From NCBI GenBank assembly GCA_963754135.1, contig CAVWEY010000002.1:186001-250000 (forward strand): a DNA stretch of 64,000 bases, in the 5' to 3' direction. Below are positions 1-8,143 of the stretch, piece after piece. How positions within the stretch are numbered: position 1 is the first letter of the stretch; each line of letters opens with the position of its first letter. This DNA is from JAJFUI01 sp963754135. GTDB lineage: Bacteria; Planctomycetota; Planctomycetia; Pirellulales; Thermoguttaceae. Position numbers and translations under genes: made by a program. The notes beneath the pieces were generated by a model that saw only the letters and a program-made list of their open reading frames with translations, was not told the origin of the DNA and ran no database searches.

Positions 1-1495
1 GGATGATCCGCTGCTGGATCGGCTGGCCGGCGTGCAGACCGGACTGCAAGTGGCGGTAGATGTTTTCGACCATGATGACCGACGAATCGACGATGATGCC
101 GAAGTCCACGGCGCCGATCGAAAGCAGGTTGGCCGATTTTCCCCGTAAGAACAACATAGCGAAGGCGAAGAGCAAAGCCAAGGGAATGTTGATGGCCACA
201 ATCAGCGCGGTCCGCACGTTGCTCAGGAACATCAACAGCACGGCCGTCACCAGGGCCATGCCGATCAACAGGTTCTCTTGCACCGTGTCCGTCGTGACGT
301 GGATTAGCGACCGGCGGTCGTACAGCACCTCGATCTTCACGCCGGGCAACATGCGGCCTGCGTTCTCGTTGAGTTCCTTGGTCAGCGCGGCAACGTCTTG
401 CAGGGCCGGCAGCGATTCCTCGCCTTTGCGCAGCAGCACGATCGCCTGCACCGCATCGTCGTCGTCGTCCCACTGGCGATGGCCATGCCCGTCATAGACA
501 TCATTGCCCTGCGCATCCTTCTTCGGCTGGCTTACCATCACCCGGCCAAGCCGGGTTTGGTGTCCTACGACAACGCCTTTTTCGCCGGCGGGCCGGCCGG
601 GTTGGAGCGGACCGCCTTCCACCACGTCGTCGATCAGCACCGGCACGTTGTCCACCGAAGTCAATACGATTTGTCGGATCTCCCGAATCCGCTGTTCCTC
701 TTCGGCACGCAACGCGTCCCGCGCCTCCGTGGGGTCTTGCAGGGCAAACGCCTTGTTCATCGGGTCTTGCCCTTGGCCAATCAGCCCCAGACCCCGGACT
801 ACCTGCACGGTCTCGCCGGGGGCAATGTATTGCCCCCCGATGTTGGCGTTGGCGCCGGAGACGGCAGCCTCGAGTTGCTGGAGCGTGATTCCATAGCGGC
901 GCAGCCTGGCCGGATCGGGATGGATTTCGTATCGTTTGACGGTGCCCCCAAAGCTCACCAGGTCGATGATCCGCGGGATGCGGCGGTAAAGCCGCTCCAG
1001 CGTATAATCCTCCAGCGACTTCAGGTCGTTGAGGCTGTAGACCGGCTTGCCCGAAGCGTCCTTGGGATTCCGCAAGGTGTAGCGGAGAATCTCGCCGGTG
1101 GGCGATTCGGGCGAGATTTGCGGAGTCACCCCCGGCGGCAACTGGATAAATTGCAGCCGGTTGATGACCTCCTGCCGGGCCGCCAGCGGATCGGCGCCGT
1201 AGTTGAACTGATTGCGGATGTGGGACAACTCGAAGAGCGACTCGCTGCGGGTGTATTGCAGCCCCGGCATACCGGCCAGTGTGACCTCCAGGGGAATTGT
1301 CACCTGTTGTTCCACTTGCTCGGCCGATGCGCCGGGGTACTGGGCGATGACCTCGATGATCGGCGGGGCCGGATCGGGATAGGCTTCGACGTTCACCTGA
1401 TGAAACGAATAAATGCCGACCGACATCAGGGCCACGGCCAACAGCACCACGACCAACCGGCTGTGGACTGCCCAGTGGATCAGGTTCTTAATCAT
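1..1495 (-). CDS. CzcA-like heavy-metal efflux RND permease (3' end beyond window)
   Basis: Inner-membrane proton-driven RND pump for divalent metals; the first 498 residues are visible and the C-terminal half lies outside the window. It opens with an N-terminal membrane segment (MIKNLIHWAVHSR...), followed by the first porter domain. Around residues 462-476 there is a transmembrane motif with DFG, VD and VEN acidic positions, the proton-relay pattern known from the CzcA/divalent-cation branch of HME-RND pumps. Its ATG overlaps the TGA of the upstream adaptor in the other frame (ATGA, 1492-1495), so the two are probably translationally coupled. The substrate (Zn, Co, Ni or Cd) cannot be fixed from the sequence. 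Family assignment is firm. Confidence 0.9.
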   Translation of the reverse strand, partial: MIKNLIHWAVHSRLVVVLLAVALMSVGIYSFHQVNVEAYPDPAPPIIEVIAQYPGASAEQVEQQVTIPLEVTLAGMPGLQYTRSESLFELSHIRNQFNYGADPLAARQEVINRLQFIQLPPGVTPQISPESPTGEILRYTLRNPKDASGKPVYSLNDLKSLEDYTLERLYRRIPRIIDLVSFGGTVKRYEIHPDPARLRRYGITLQQLEAAVSGANANIGGQYIAPGETVQVVRGLGLIGQGQDPMNKAFALQDPTEARDALRAEEEQRIREIRQIVLTSVDNVPVLIDDVVEGGPLQPGRPAGEKGVVVGHQTRLGRVMVSQPKKDAQGNDVYDGHGHRQWDDDDDAVQAIVLLRKGEESLPALQDVAALTKELNENAGRMLPGVKIEVLYDRRSLIHVTTDTVQENLLIGMALVTAVLLMFLSNVRTALIVAINIPLALLFAFAMLFLRGKSANLLSIGAVDFGIIVDSSVIMVENIYRHLQSGLHAGQPIQQRII

Positions 1496-2860
1496 GGCGT
1501 CTCCGCCTTCGGCGCAGCTTCAAGACCCCTCATGGCCTCGGCCAATTGCACCACTCCGGCGCGGACCACGCGCTCGCCGGCGCGTAACGCTTGCGCCGGC
1601 ACGTCGTTGGGCAGCGGTAGGCTCGGACCACACGAAAACCGTCCTGCCGTCCCGTCGTGAGACCGCGATCGGCCGGCGCACATACTCGCTCTTTTTCGGT
1701 TCGGGCTGAACGAAGACAAACTGGCGTTGGCCTTCTTCCACCAGGGCACTGGAGGGAATGGCCACCTCGCCTTGGGGCACGGGCAATTCGACCCTTGCCG
1801 TAATGAACTGGCCCGCGCGGAGACGGCCCGCACGGTTGTCCACCCAGCCCGTCACCAAGGCGGCATGTTCGTTCGGGTCGATCACTTTGCCGATCTGCTC
1901 GAATCGGCCGGCAAGCGGCGGCAGTCCCGTGTCGCTCTGGACGGAAACCGTCCACTGCCGCTGTGCCTCGGCCAAGCTGTCCAGCAACGGCAATTGCTCC
2001 TCGTAGACGTGGGCCATCACCCGCAGCCGCGATAAGTCGGCGATCTTGAACAAGTCGAGGTTCGTGTCCACCAGATCGCCGAGAGCGATGTTCTTCTCCA
2101 GGATTACGCCATCGAACGGCGCCGGAACCTCCGATCTGGCCCATCGGTGTACGTGCTCTTCAGCAATCGGCTTTGCATCGTGCCGGAGGGACTCAGCCTC
2201 GGCCCGGAGAGCGTCAATTTCTTCCGGCGGCACGCGCCACGACTGGAGTGTGCGCACCGTCCGCCCCACGGCAATCTGATCCGATTCCACCTTCCGTTGC
2301 GCTTCCCGGATCGCCCGCTCGGATACGGCGCCTTCAACCGATGATTGGATCAAGCGGTTCAGGTTTTCCTGGTCCAGGTGCAATTGGGAGAGGGCGTCCA
2401 CCAGTTCGCTCTTTTTTTCGCCCAGTTCGCGGCTCCAGATCACTGCCAGCAACTGGCCTTTGTGAACCGAGGCGCCAAAATCCAGGGGCCGCGAGCCGCC
2501 TTGGACCACGCCCATCTCAACCACCTCACCCGCAAAACGCGCATGAACGTGTGAGAGGCGGTCGGCATCGAAACTCAGAGTCCCCGGCAGTTCCACGATG
2601 ATTGGCTTATCGGCCCTTTGCACTTCCGTTGTCCGCACGCCAAGCCGTTCCGCTACGCCGGATGCCAAGCGGATGGCGCTGGATTGGCCCGACACCAACT
2701 CCGTTGAACTAGCCGAGCTTTCCGCCGATGACGGCTCAGCCGGTGGCGGCCAAAACCGGTTCCTCACCTGTGGCCCAACTAGGACAGCAACGCCAATTGC
2801 GGCCGCGGCAAACGCCAGCACTCCCCCCCATTGAAGGATGCGCTTCCAGTGGAGACCCAT
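1492..2860 (-). CDS. HlyD/CzcB-type RND periplasmic adaptor, frameshifted near the 3' end
   Basis: Periplasmic adaptor that links the RND pump to an outer-membrane channel. The start (MGLHWKRILQ) is followed by one N-terminal membrane anchor (about residues 10-32), then a barrel-sandwich hybrid and helical hairpin (about 90-240) and beta-barrel domains. The main frame runs to 1520 but loses family resemblance after GRTVFVWSEP. The expected C-terminal pattern (LRAGERVVRAGVVQLAE) is found in another frame that ends exactly at the ATGA overlap with the pump gene. A single indel at about 1608-1625 explains both. No TolC-like gene is seen upstream. Confidence 0.82.
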
Positions 2861-3088
2861 TTACTGCCACTCCTACTGCAAAACAGAACCGGCAGCCCCT
2901 TTGGCGGTTCACTTACCCGCATAATCCGACTATCTTATCATCGGCACAAATGGTTTCCAGTCGTATCTGTGGGTTGGCGTCCTAGCCAAGTGCTTCGGCA
3001 CTGCGACCCCGGAAGAAATCGCCGTCTTGCCCATTTTACGATGGACGAGTCTCGAAGGTTCGGAAGTTTTCTATGTTTGGCGAACGGC

Positions 3089-3505
3089 TCATTTAGCCCT
3101 GAGGAGCAAAACCGGCACGTTGACGTGGTGCTGGACGGGGCTGGCCGTTGTTCCCAGGAAAAGGTCGCCCACCAACCGGTGCCCGTGCGTGCTCATCGCC
3201 ACCAAGTCGCAGCCTTTTTCCTGAACCCGCTTGACGATTTCCCTTACCGGGTCTCCGTAAGCGAGTTCCGCTTCCGCCGGGACGCCGACGGCCTCGAACT
3301 CGGCCTTGACCTTGTCCAGATACGCCCTGTTCTCTTCCACCTGTTCACCCCCCGCGTCGGAACCGTGCCATTGGGCGGCGACGCTCGTGGCCACGTGGAA
3401 CAGCACCACGCGGCTGTGCAGGATCGCGGCGAGCTGTTTGATGTGGTCGATAATCGCCCGGTCTGTCGGTGTGCCGTCCAGCGGCATGAGAATAGTCTTG
3501 TACAT
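3089..3505 (-). CDS. Universal stress protein, UspA family
   Basis: Single-domain Usp protein of 138 aa, the usual length. It starts MYKTILMPLDGT, giving the first beta strand and the nucleotide-site Asp. The C-terminal part has STHGHR followed by GDLFLGTTASPVQHH, the G-rich ATP-binding signature in slightly diverged form. The start at 3505 is preferred over upstream ATGs because the alternatives translate the palindromic repeat at 3556-3637, and a purine-rich AGGAA lies just before it. It lies between the metal-efflux genes and mntH on the same strand. A role in stress response is inferred from family only. Confidence 0.88.
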   Translation of the reverse strand: MYKTILMPLDGTPTDRAIIDHIKQLAAILHSRVVLFHVATSVAAQWHGSDAGGEQVEENRAYLDKVKAEFEAVGVPAEAELAYGDPVREIVKRVQEKGCDLVAMSTHGHRLVGDLFLGTTASPVQHHVNVPVLLLRAK

Positions 3506-3555
3506 TGGCGTTCCTCTTCTTCTATTCGTCTCGCGCAAGGATGATTTCGTCAATT

Positions 3556-3637
3556 GGGTGGCACGCCCTGAAAGGGCGTGGCAACCTCCCAAATCCAATC
3601 CCGTCGCCGCGCCACGCCCTTTCAGGGCGTGCCACCC
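3556..3637. repeat. Palindromic repeat element, GGCACGCCCTGAAAGGGCGTG family
   Basis: Two inverted arms of about 27 bp (3556-3582 and 3611-3637), each a hairpin in itself (CACGCCCT-GAA-AGGGCGTG), separated by a spacer of about 28 bp. It lies between mntH and the uspA start. A second, compound copy is at 39443-39555. Confidence 0.85.
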
Positions 3638-3679
3638 GGCGCGGGGCGTTTTTCGGCTACGACATTCGCTCTCCAAAAC

Positions 3680-5056
3680 TCAGTGCCCGCCGACGATAAC
3701 GTGCCACGCCTCGCGGATCGAATCGGGCAGCCCGTAGATGTCCATCGCGGTAATCACCAGTGCGCTCAGCCAGCCGACGGTCAACAAGAACCAACCATTT
3801 TTCCACGCTCCCATCCGTTTCCGCGACGACGTGAAGTGCAAAAGCGGGAACATGGCGAAAGGAAGCTGCAGGGCCAGCACGACCTGGCTCAAGACCAGCA
3901 GGTCGTTCACGCTGCCGTCGCCGCGGAGGCCGACGATGACAACGGCGGGCAAGATGGCCAGGGTGCGGGTCAGCAGCCGCCGGATCCAGGGGGCCAACCG
4001 CCACTGCATGAAACCTTCCATGACCACCTGCCCGGCCAACGTGCCCGTGATCGTGCTGCTCTGGCCGCTGGCCAAGAGCGCCACGGCGAAGAGCGTGCTG
4101 GCGGCGGCGGTGCCCAACAGCGGCGCCAGCGTCAGGTAGGCGACGCGGATCCAATCGCTGTCGGGGCCAAATGCAATCACCTCGCCGCCCGGAACGGTCA
4201 CGCTCTTCTTGTCGAAAAACACCATCGCGGCCAACACCAAGATCGCCGCGTTGATGAAGAAAGCAATGGTCAGCGCGACGGCCGAGTCGATGGTGTTGAA
4301 CCGCAGGGCGCGGCGAACGGACTTTTCATCCTTCTCCAGCTTGCGGGTTTGGACCAGGGCCGAGTGCAGGTACAAGTTATGGGGCATGACGGTGGCCCCG
4401 ATGATGCCGATGGCCACCACAACCATTCCCGCTTGCCCTAAAGTCGGCCAAACCAACGCCCGCCCCATCTCGGGGAAGTTGGGGGCGGCCGGTGGAAGAA
4501 TGAATATCTCGATGAAGTAGCAGACGCCGATGGTGGCCACCATGAGCGCAATCACCGCCTCGATGGTCCGCATCCCGAAGCGTTGCAGGCCCAGCAGCAG
4601 CAACACGTCCAAAGCCGTGATGATGATCGCCCAGAAGAGCGGAATATGGAACAACAGGTTCAGGGCCACGGCGCTGCCGAGCACTTCGGCCAGGTCACAG
4701 GCGCCAATGGCGACCTCGCCCATCAGCCAATTGGGCCAGCGGGTCCAGCGGGGGTACCACTCGCGGCAGCATTGGGCGAGGTCCTTTCCCGTCACGACGC
4801 CCAACCGCGCCGAGATCACTTGCAGCAGCATGGCCATCAGGCTGGCCAGGCCGACGACCCACAACAGCCCGTACTTGTACCGGGCGCCGCCTTCCAGGTC
4901 GGTGCCCCAGTTGCCGGGGTCCATGTAGCCGACGCTGACCAGCATGGCCGGACCGATGAAGGCCCGCATCTGCCGCCAGAAGCCGGCCTGATGGCCGGGC
5001 AATTGCACGGTGCCGTGCACCCCTTCCAGCGACACGTGGCCGGTGGGACGAAGCAT
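3680..5056 (-). CDS. mntH: NRAMP-family Mn2+/Fe2+ transporter MntH
   Basis: Proton-coupled divalent metal importer of the inner membrane, 458 aa, a normal length for NRAMP proteins. It has the metal-binding DPGN motif in TM1 (SVGYMDPGNWGTD, about residues 40-53) and MPHN in TM6 (TVMPHNLYLHSALVQ, about 225-240), both intact. About eleven hydrophobic segments are present. The N-terminal 25 residues before the first membrane helix are polar. It lies in a metal-homeostasis neighbourhood between a Usp gene and two metal-efflux systems. No MntR box was identified. Confidence 0.93.
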   Translation of the reverse strand: MLRPTGHVSLEGVHGTVQLPGHQAGFWRQMRAFIGPAMLVSVGYMDPGNWGTDLEGGARYKYGLLWVVGLASLMAMLLQVISARLGVVTGKDLAQCCREWYPRWTRWPNWLMGEVAIGACDLAEVLGSAVALNLLFHIPLFWAIIITALDVLLLLGLQRFGMRTIEAVIALMVATIGVCYFIEIFILPPAAPNFPEMGRALVWPTLGQAGMVVVAIGIIGATVMPHNLYLHSALVQTRKLEKDEKSVRRALRFNTIDSAVALTIAFFINAAILVLAAMVFFDKKSVTVPGGEVIAFGPDSDWIRVAYLTLAPLLGTAAASTLFAVALLASGQSSTITGTLAGQVVMEGFMQWRLAPWIRRLLTRTLAILPAVVIVGLRGDGSVNDLLVLSQVVLALQLPFAMFPLLHFTSSRKRMGAWKNGWFLLTVGWLSALVITAMDIYGLPDSIREAWHVIVGGH

Positions 5057-5137
5057 GGGCTATCCCCATCATGGCGGCTTGCAGGTCCGGCAAGATTATA
5101 GGGATAACCTGATTGCGGGGACAGAGCAACCCGCGCA

Positions 5138-5617
5138 CTACGCCACCGCCGCCGGCTCCTCGTCTTGCTTCCATTGCGGGGTCAGCCCCGCGGTTTCGAT
5201 GGTCGTCAGGCCCTGCTGGTGGGCCAGAACGGCGTTGAACGCGTCGGCGAACTCCTGCCACAGGTCGGTGCCGCGGAATTCGATCGGCTCGACGTACTCG
5301 CCGCGGGCGAGTTGCCGCATCGCCTGCCGCATCCGCAACATCGGACCGACGAACCGGTTGCTGAAGCGGATGATGTCCACCACCACGAGCGGCAGCATCA
5401 GGAGCGAGACGATCACGGCCGGCCCGTAATAGGGCCACATCTCGATCAAGCGGACATAGAAGGGACACGCCGGCCCCGTGCCGGTCCGCCAGCAGAGAAT
5501 CATCAGCACGATGCCAATCACGCACACGAGCCAATACATGCCGACCCGCAAGACCAAGGCCCCTTGGATTCTCGGATCGACGAACCAGCGTTTCCGCAGA
5601 CGTTTCATATCAGACAT
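5138..5617 (-). CDS. Two-TM membrane protein with HAMP-like region
   Basis: A 159-aa protein with two strong membrane segments (about residues 19-42 and 62-85). After these comes a HAMP-like linker (RFVGPMLRMRQAMRQLARGE, then EFRGTDLWQEFADAFNAVL) and a short acidic, Ala-rich tail. HAMP domains normally connect a sensor to a kinase or methyl-accepting output, but no output domain is present here. It is probably a stand-alone membrane protein of unknown role. The start MSDMKRLRKRW puts a basic segment before the first helix. Confidence 0.72.
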   Translation of the reverse strand: MSDMKRLRKRWFVDPRIQGALVLRVGMYWLVCVIGIVLMILCWRTGTGPACPFYVRLIEMWPYYGPAVIVSLLMLPLVVVDIIRFSNRFVGPMLRMRQAMRQLARGEYVEPIEFRGTDLWQEFADAFNAVLAHQQGLTTIETAGLTPQWKQDEEPAAVA

Positions 5618-5761
5618 GGCACGAGCCTCCGCGTTGCAGCCCCAAGGTTGTCCCGCACGATAAAGGATAGCTTACCGGCGGCTCGTTGGCGGATTCCCGA
5701 GCGGGCTGCCGGACGTTGCCGCAACCCATTGCAGAAGAAGCAGTTGCGCAACAGGCGATGG

Positions 5762-6505
5762 CTATTGCAGCGAGATTGCCCGGCCCAGCGGCTGAAGGAT
5801 CTGCTCGATCACGTGATTGTCGATCGTCTCGTGACACAACTGCCGCAGCCGGTCGACCGTCTCGACGAAGGTCTTGTCGGGCCCCAGGCTGCCGTACTGC
5901 CGGGCGGTGACGTAGACGCTCAACTGCTCCTCGGGGTAATCGCCCATGCGGACCTGGTAAGCGTTGGTGCGGGTCTCGACGCTAATGCGCAGTTGCAGCC
6001 GGCAGTCCGAGTCCACGGCCATCGTCACCGACGGCTCGTAGTTGATGACCGTCGCGCCGGGCAGCCCCATGACCGGCTCCATCGACGGGCTGACGCCCAG
6101 CACCTCGGCCATGAGTTGATTGTGATTGCCGCGATAGGTAAAATCGAAGCCAAACAGCAGGTCGAGGGCCTCGCAGTCCAACGGGCTGACCGAGAGCGTG
6201 TACGGGGCCAGTTCGAGGACCAGCTTGTGCTGATCCATCGCCCCGTCGATGTTCTCCGGGTTGACCTGGCCGGAGCAGACCCGGCGGGGCTCGATCGTAC
6301 ACCAGCGGTAGCTGCCTTGGTCTTTGTCTTCCTCCAAAATGAAGTCGCCCCGCTCCCGGCAGTAGAAGTTCCGCATGGTCGGGTAGGTCTTTTGCACCCG
6401 CTCGAAGAAGTGGAGCACGGTTTCGCGGTTGGCGGGCAGTTCCATCTCCGTGCCGAGGTTCATATTGACGTAGAAGTCGTCGCATAGAGAGGCGTAACGG
6501 TTCAT
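5762..6505 (-). CDS. Conserved hypothetical protein
   Basis: A 247-aa soluble protein starting MNRYASLCDDFYVNMNLGT, with no signal peptide or membrane segment. It is rich in aromatic and acidic residues and has a regular alpha/beta pattern, with a region LAPYTLSVSPLDCEALDLLFGFDF (given here as composition only) that suggests a folded globular domain. No catalytic motif is recognised. The upstream in-frame ATG at 6565 would translate the inverted repeat at 6541-6605, so 6505 is preferred. Function unknown. Confidence 0.7.
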   Translation of the reverse strand: MNRYASLCDDFYVNMNLGTEMELPANRETVLHFFERVQKTYPTMRNFYCRERGDFILEEDKDQGSYRWCTIEPRRVCSGQVNPENIDGAMDQHKLVLELAPYTLSVSPLDCEALDLLFGFDFTYRGNHNQLMAEVLGVSPSMEPVMGLPGATVINYEPSVTMAVDSDCRLQLRISVETRTNAYQVRMGDYPEEQLSVYVTARQYGSLGPDKTFVETVDRLRQLCHETIDNHVIEQILQPLGRAISLQ

Positions 6506-6540
6506 TTCGGATGGCCCTTTCCTGTCCGCCGGCAATTTTA

Positions 6541-6605
6541 GGAGGCGACTCCCGTCGCCGGCCAAGGTGTCGAAGCCAAAAGAATCGGCGACGGGAGTCG
6601 CCTCC
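6541..6605. repeat. Inverted repeat (GGAGGCGACTCCCGTCGCCG)
   Basis: About 20-bp arms at 6541-6560 and 6586-6605 around a spacer of about 25 bp, each arm also partly self-complementary. It lies in the divergent intergenic region between the hypothetical gene and the alkyltransferase gene. A GCCGGCGGGAGTCGCCGGC relative is visible at about 63948-63970. Confidence 0.75.
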
Positions 6606-6651
6606 TACAGCCACGGATTCCCTACCCCCAAGACGTGTAACCAACCATCTT

Positions 6652-7290
6652 ATGCCAACCATCACCCGCCCGCCAGTGCCTCCCGACAGACTTGTGGTTT
6701 TCCCCAGCGATCTCGGCTGGATGGCGGTTGTCGTGGCCGGGGCGACCGTTCGCCAGCTCACGTTCGGACATCCATCGGCGGCGGCGGCCGCCAGGGCGTT
6801 GGACGCCAAATCGCCAGTCGTCGGCCAAATCAAGACTGACGGGTGTCATGCCCACACTTGCGTGGGCATGTTGCGGATTTCTCGGCGGTTCACATGCCCA
6901 CGCAAGCGTGGGCATGGCACCCCGCCCCACCGTCTAACGCGGTTGGTGCGGCGTCTCCAGGCATTCGCCTCAGGCAGGCCCGATCCGCTGCGGGACATCC
7001 CGGTCGATCCCGGACGGTTGAGCGCGTTCCGGCGGCGGGTGCTGAACCAATGTCGGCGTATCCCCTACGGCAGCACAATGAGCTATGCCGAACTGGCCGC
7101 CAAGGCGGGATCTCCACGGGCGGCCAGGGCCGTGGGCAACTGCATGGCGGCGAACCGCACCCCGCTGCTGGTGCCATGCCATCGGGTGGTCCGGTCGGAC
7201 GGACGGCCCGGCCCGTACTCCGCTCCCGGCGGGGTCGCCATGAAACGCCGGCTTTTGGCCCTGGAATCGCGGAATTGGCCTAGAATTTAG
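6652..7290 (+). CDS. ogt: Methylated-DNA-[protein]-cysteine S-methyltransferase with in-frame palindromic insert
   Basis: Suicide repair enzyme that removes alkyl groups from O6-alkylguanine (and O4-alkylthymine) in DNA. The start MPTITRPP (6652) is chosen because upstream sequence is repeat. The catalytic PCHRVV motif, the preceding MAANRTPLLV stretch, the YGSTMSYAELA wing helix and the APGG tail are all intact, so the protein can be active. Between the N-terminal domain and the DNA-binding domain, about residues 64-91 (GCHAHTCVGM...KRGHGTP) are encoded by the palindromic element at 6841-6922, inserted in frame. Length is 212 aa; without the insert it matches the usual 170-185 aa. Confidence 0.9.
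   Translation: MPTITRPPVPPDRLVVFPSDLGWMAVVVAGATVRQLTFGHPSAAAAARALDAKSPVVGQIKTDGCHAHTCVGMLRISRRFTCPRKRGHGTPPHRLTRLVRRLQAFASGRPDPLRDIPVDPGRLSAFRRRVLNQCRRIPYGSTMSYAELAAKAGSPRAARAVGNCMAANRTPLLVPCHRVVRSDGRPGPYSAPGGVAMKRRLLALESRNWPRI
6841..6922. repeat. REPIN-like element, GCCATGCCCACG family, inside ogt
   Basis: Two inverted hairpin arms (CATGCCCAC-ACTTGC-GTGGGCATG and CATGCCCACGCAAGCGTGGGCATG) around a TTGCGGATTTC spacer. The family has four copies here (6841, 19682, 40512, 49510). This copy lies within ogt and keeps its reading frame. Confidence 0.88.
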
Positions 7291-7320
7291 TGGCCGTTTT
7301 GGGCACAATCCCGCCGTTTT

Positions 7321-7376
7321 GTAGGCGGCACGCTCCGCGTGCCGCCACCGCACACGGCGTGTGCGGACTACAGTCC
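7321..7376. repeat. REPIN-like element, GTAGGCGGCACGC/CCGCACACGGCGTGTGCGG family
   Basis: A GGCGGCACGCTCCGCGTGCC hairpin followed by a CCGCACACGGCGTGTGCGG hairpin, bounded by GTAG and CTAC. The other copies are at 29548-29669 (inside menG) and 48187-48242 (between gcvT and gcvH). Confidence 0.85.
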
Positions 7377-7394
7377 CGCTGACGAGGCCCCACC

Positions 7395-7583
7395 GTGTAC
7401 GCCGCAAAACTCCGCTCCTGGGATGTCGAACGTGCCAGCGACAACGTGGTCCTGGTCCGGGTCCACTCCTGCAGTCGGCAGGGCCGCCGCTTGCCGGACG
7501 CCGTGTTCACCTTCCGCAAGGGCGAGCCGCAGTACGATTACTGGCAGCGGCAACTCCTCGATCAACGGAACCTCCAACGATAA
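7395..7583 (+). CDS. Small hypothetical protein
   Basis: A 62-aa reading frame starting at GTG (VYAAKLRSWDVERASDNVV). It has a plausible soluble composition, with beta-like and charged segments and a C-terminal QYDYWQRQLLDQRNLQR helix. It lies between a palindromic repeat and the Cys-rich gene at 7658. No homologue or motif is recognised. The call rests on composition and on the absence of a better overlapping frame. Confidence 0.4.
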   Translation: MYAAKLRSWDVERASDNVVLVRVHSCSRQGRRLPDAVFTFRKGEPQYDYWQRQLLDQRNLQR

Positions 7584-7657
7584 CGCCGTCGTGTCGGAGA
7601 ACGCCCCGCTCTGGCGGTTACGTTGATTCCGGCCGGCGGTTAGCGTAGAATCGAATT

Positions 7658-8065
7658 ATGAGCATCCACGCGGCGCAATTCCGGTTCGTGTCTCACGCCC
7701 TCGTCTGGGCGGCGGCGGGGATGTTATTGATCGAGGGAGGCTGGTCTTATTCGTGCGGCTGCGGGGGGGCGTCCTTGGCGACGAAGACGTGCTGTGGCGC
7801 TTCAGCGCCCGCCGGCGCGGCGAAATCCTGCTGCCACTGCACGGGCGTCTGCCGCTGCCGGTGTCCCGACCATTCCGCGCCGGCTGTTCCGGCACCGGCC
7901 GGCAAACAAACGGCCAAGGGCTTCAGCGGCCCCGTGGCATTGACGGCGGCGCTGCCGGTGGCGGTGAAACCGCCCCATTTGGCGGCCGACGGGCGAGAAC
8001 TGGAACAGCCGCTGGCCGTCACTTCGCTCGAGCTTTGCAGCGAATTCTGCCGTTTTCTCCTCTGA
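7658..8065 (+). CDS. Cys-rich secreted protein upstream of cusBA
   Basis: A 135-aa protein with an N-terminal hydrophobic signal-like segment (about residues 12-27). A dense cysteine cluster follows at about residues 33-69 (CGCGG, CCGAS, CCHCTGVCRCRC), with more than ten Cys plus His, then a linker and a C-terminal SLELCSEFC pair. The cluster suggests metal or disulfide chemistry outside the cytoplasm. The gene lies just upstream of, and in the same direction as, the CusBA genes (gap about 78 bp), so a role in copper or silver handling is a reasonable inference. No family is recognised. Confidence 0.65.
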   Translation: MSIHAAQFRFVSHALVWAAAGMLLIEGGWSYSCGCGGASLATKTCCGASAPAGAAKSCCHCTGVCRCRCPDHSAPAVPAPAGKQTAKGFSGPVALTAALPVAVKPPHLAADGRELEQPLAVTSLELCSEFCRFLL

Positions 8066-8143
8066 TTCCCTTCCCGCCAGAGTGATGCTGCGCGCGTAAC
8101 TGCGCACGATCTGACGGACCATTCTTTGAGAGGAGATGAATCA

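Noticed and set aside
398..1660. Long plus-strand frame opposite the CzcA-like gene
   Set aside because: The minus strand encodes an unmistakable RND pump; the plus frame is antisense with no recognisable domain.
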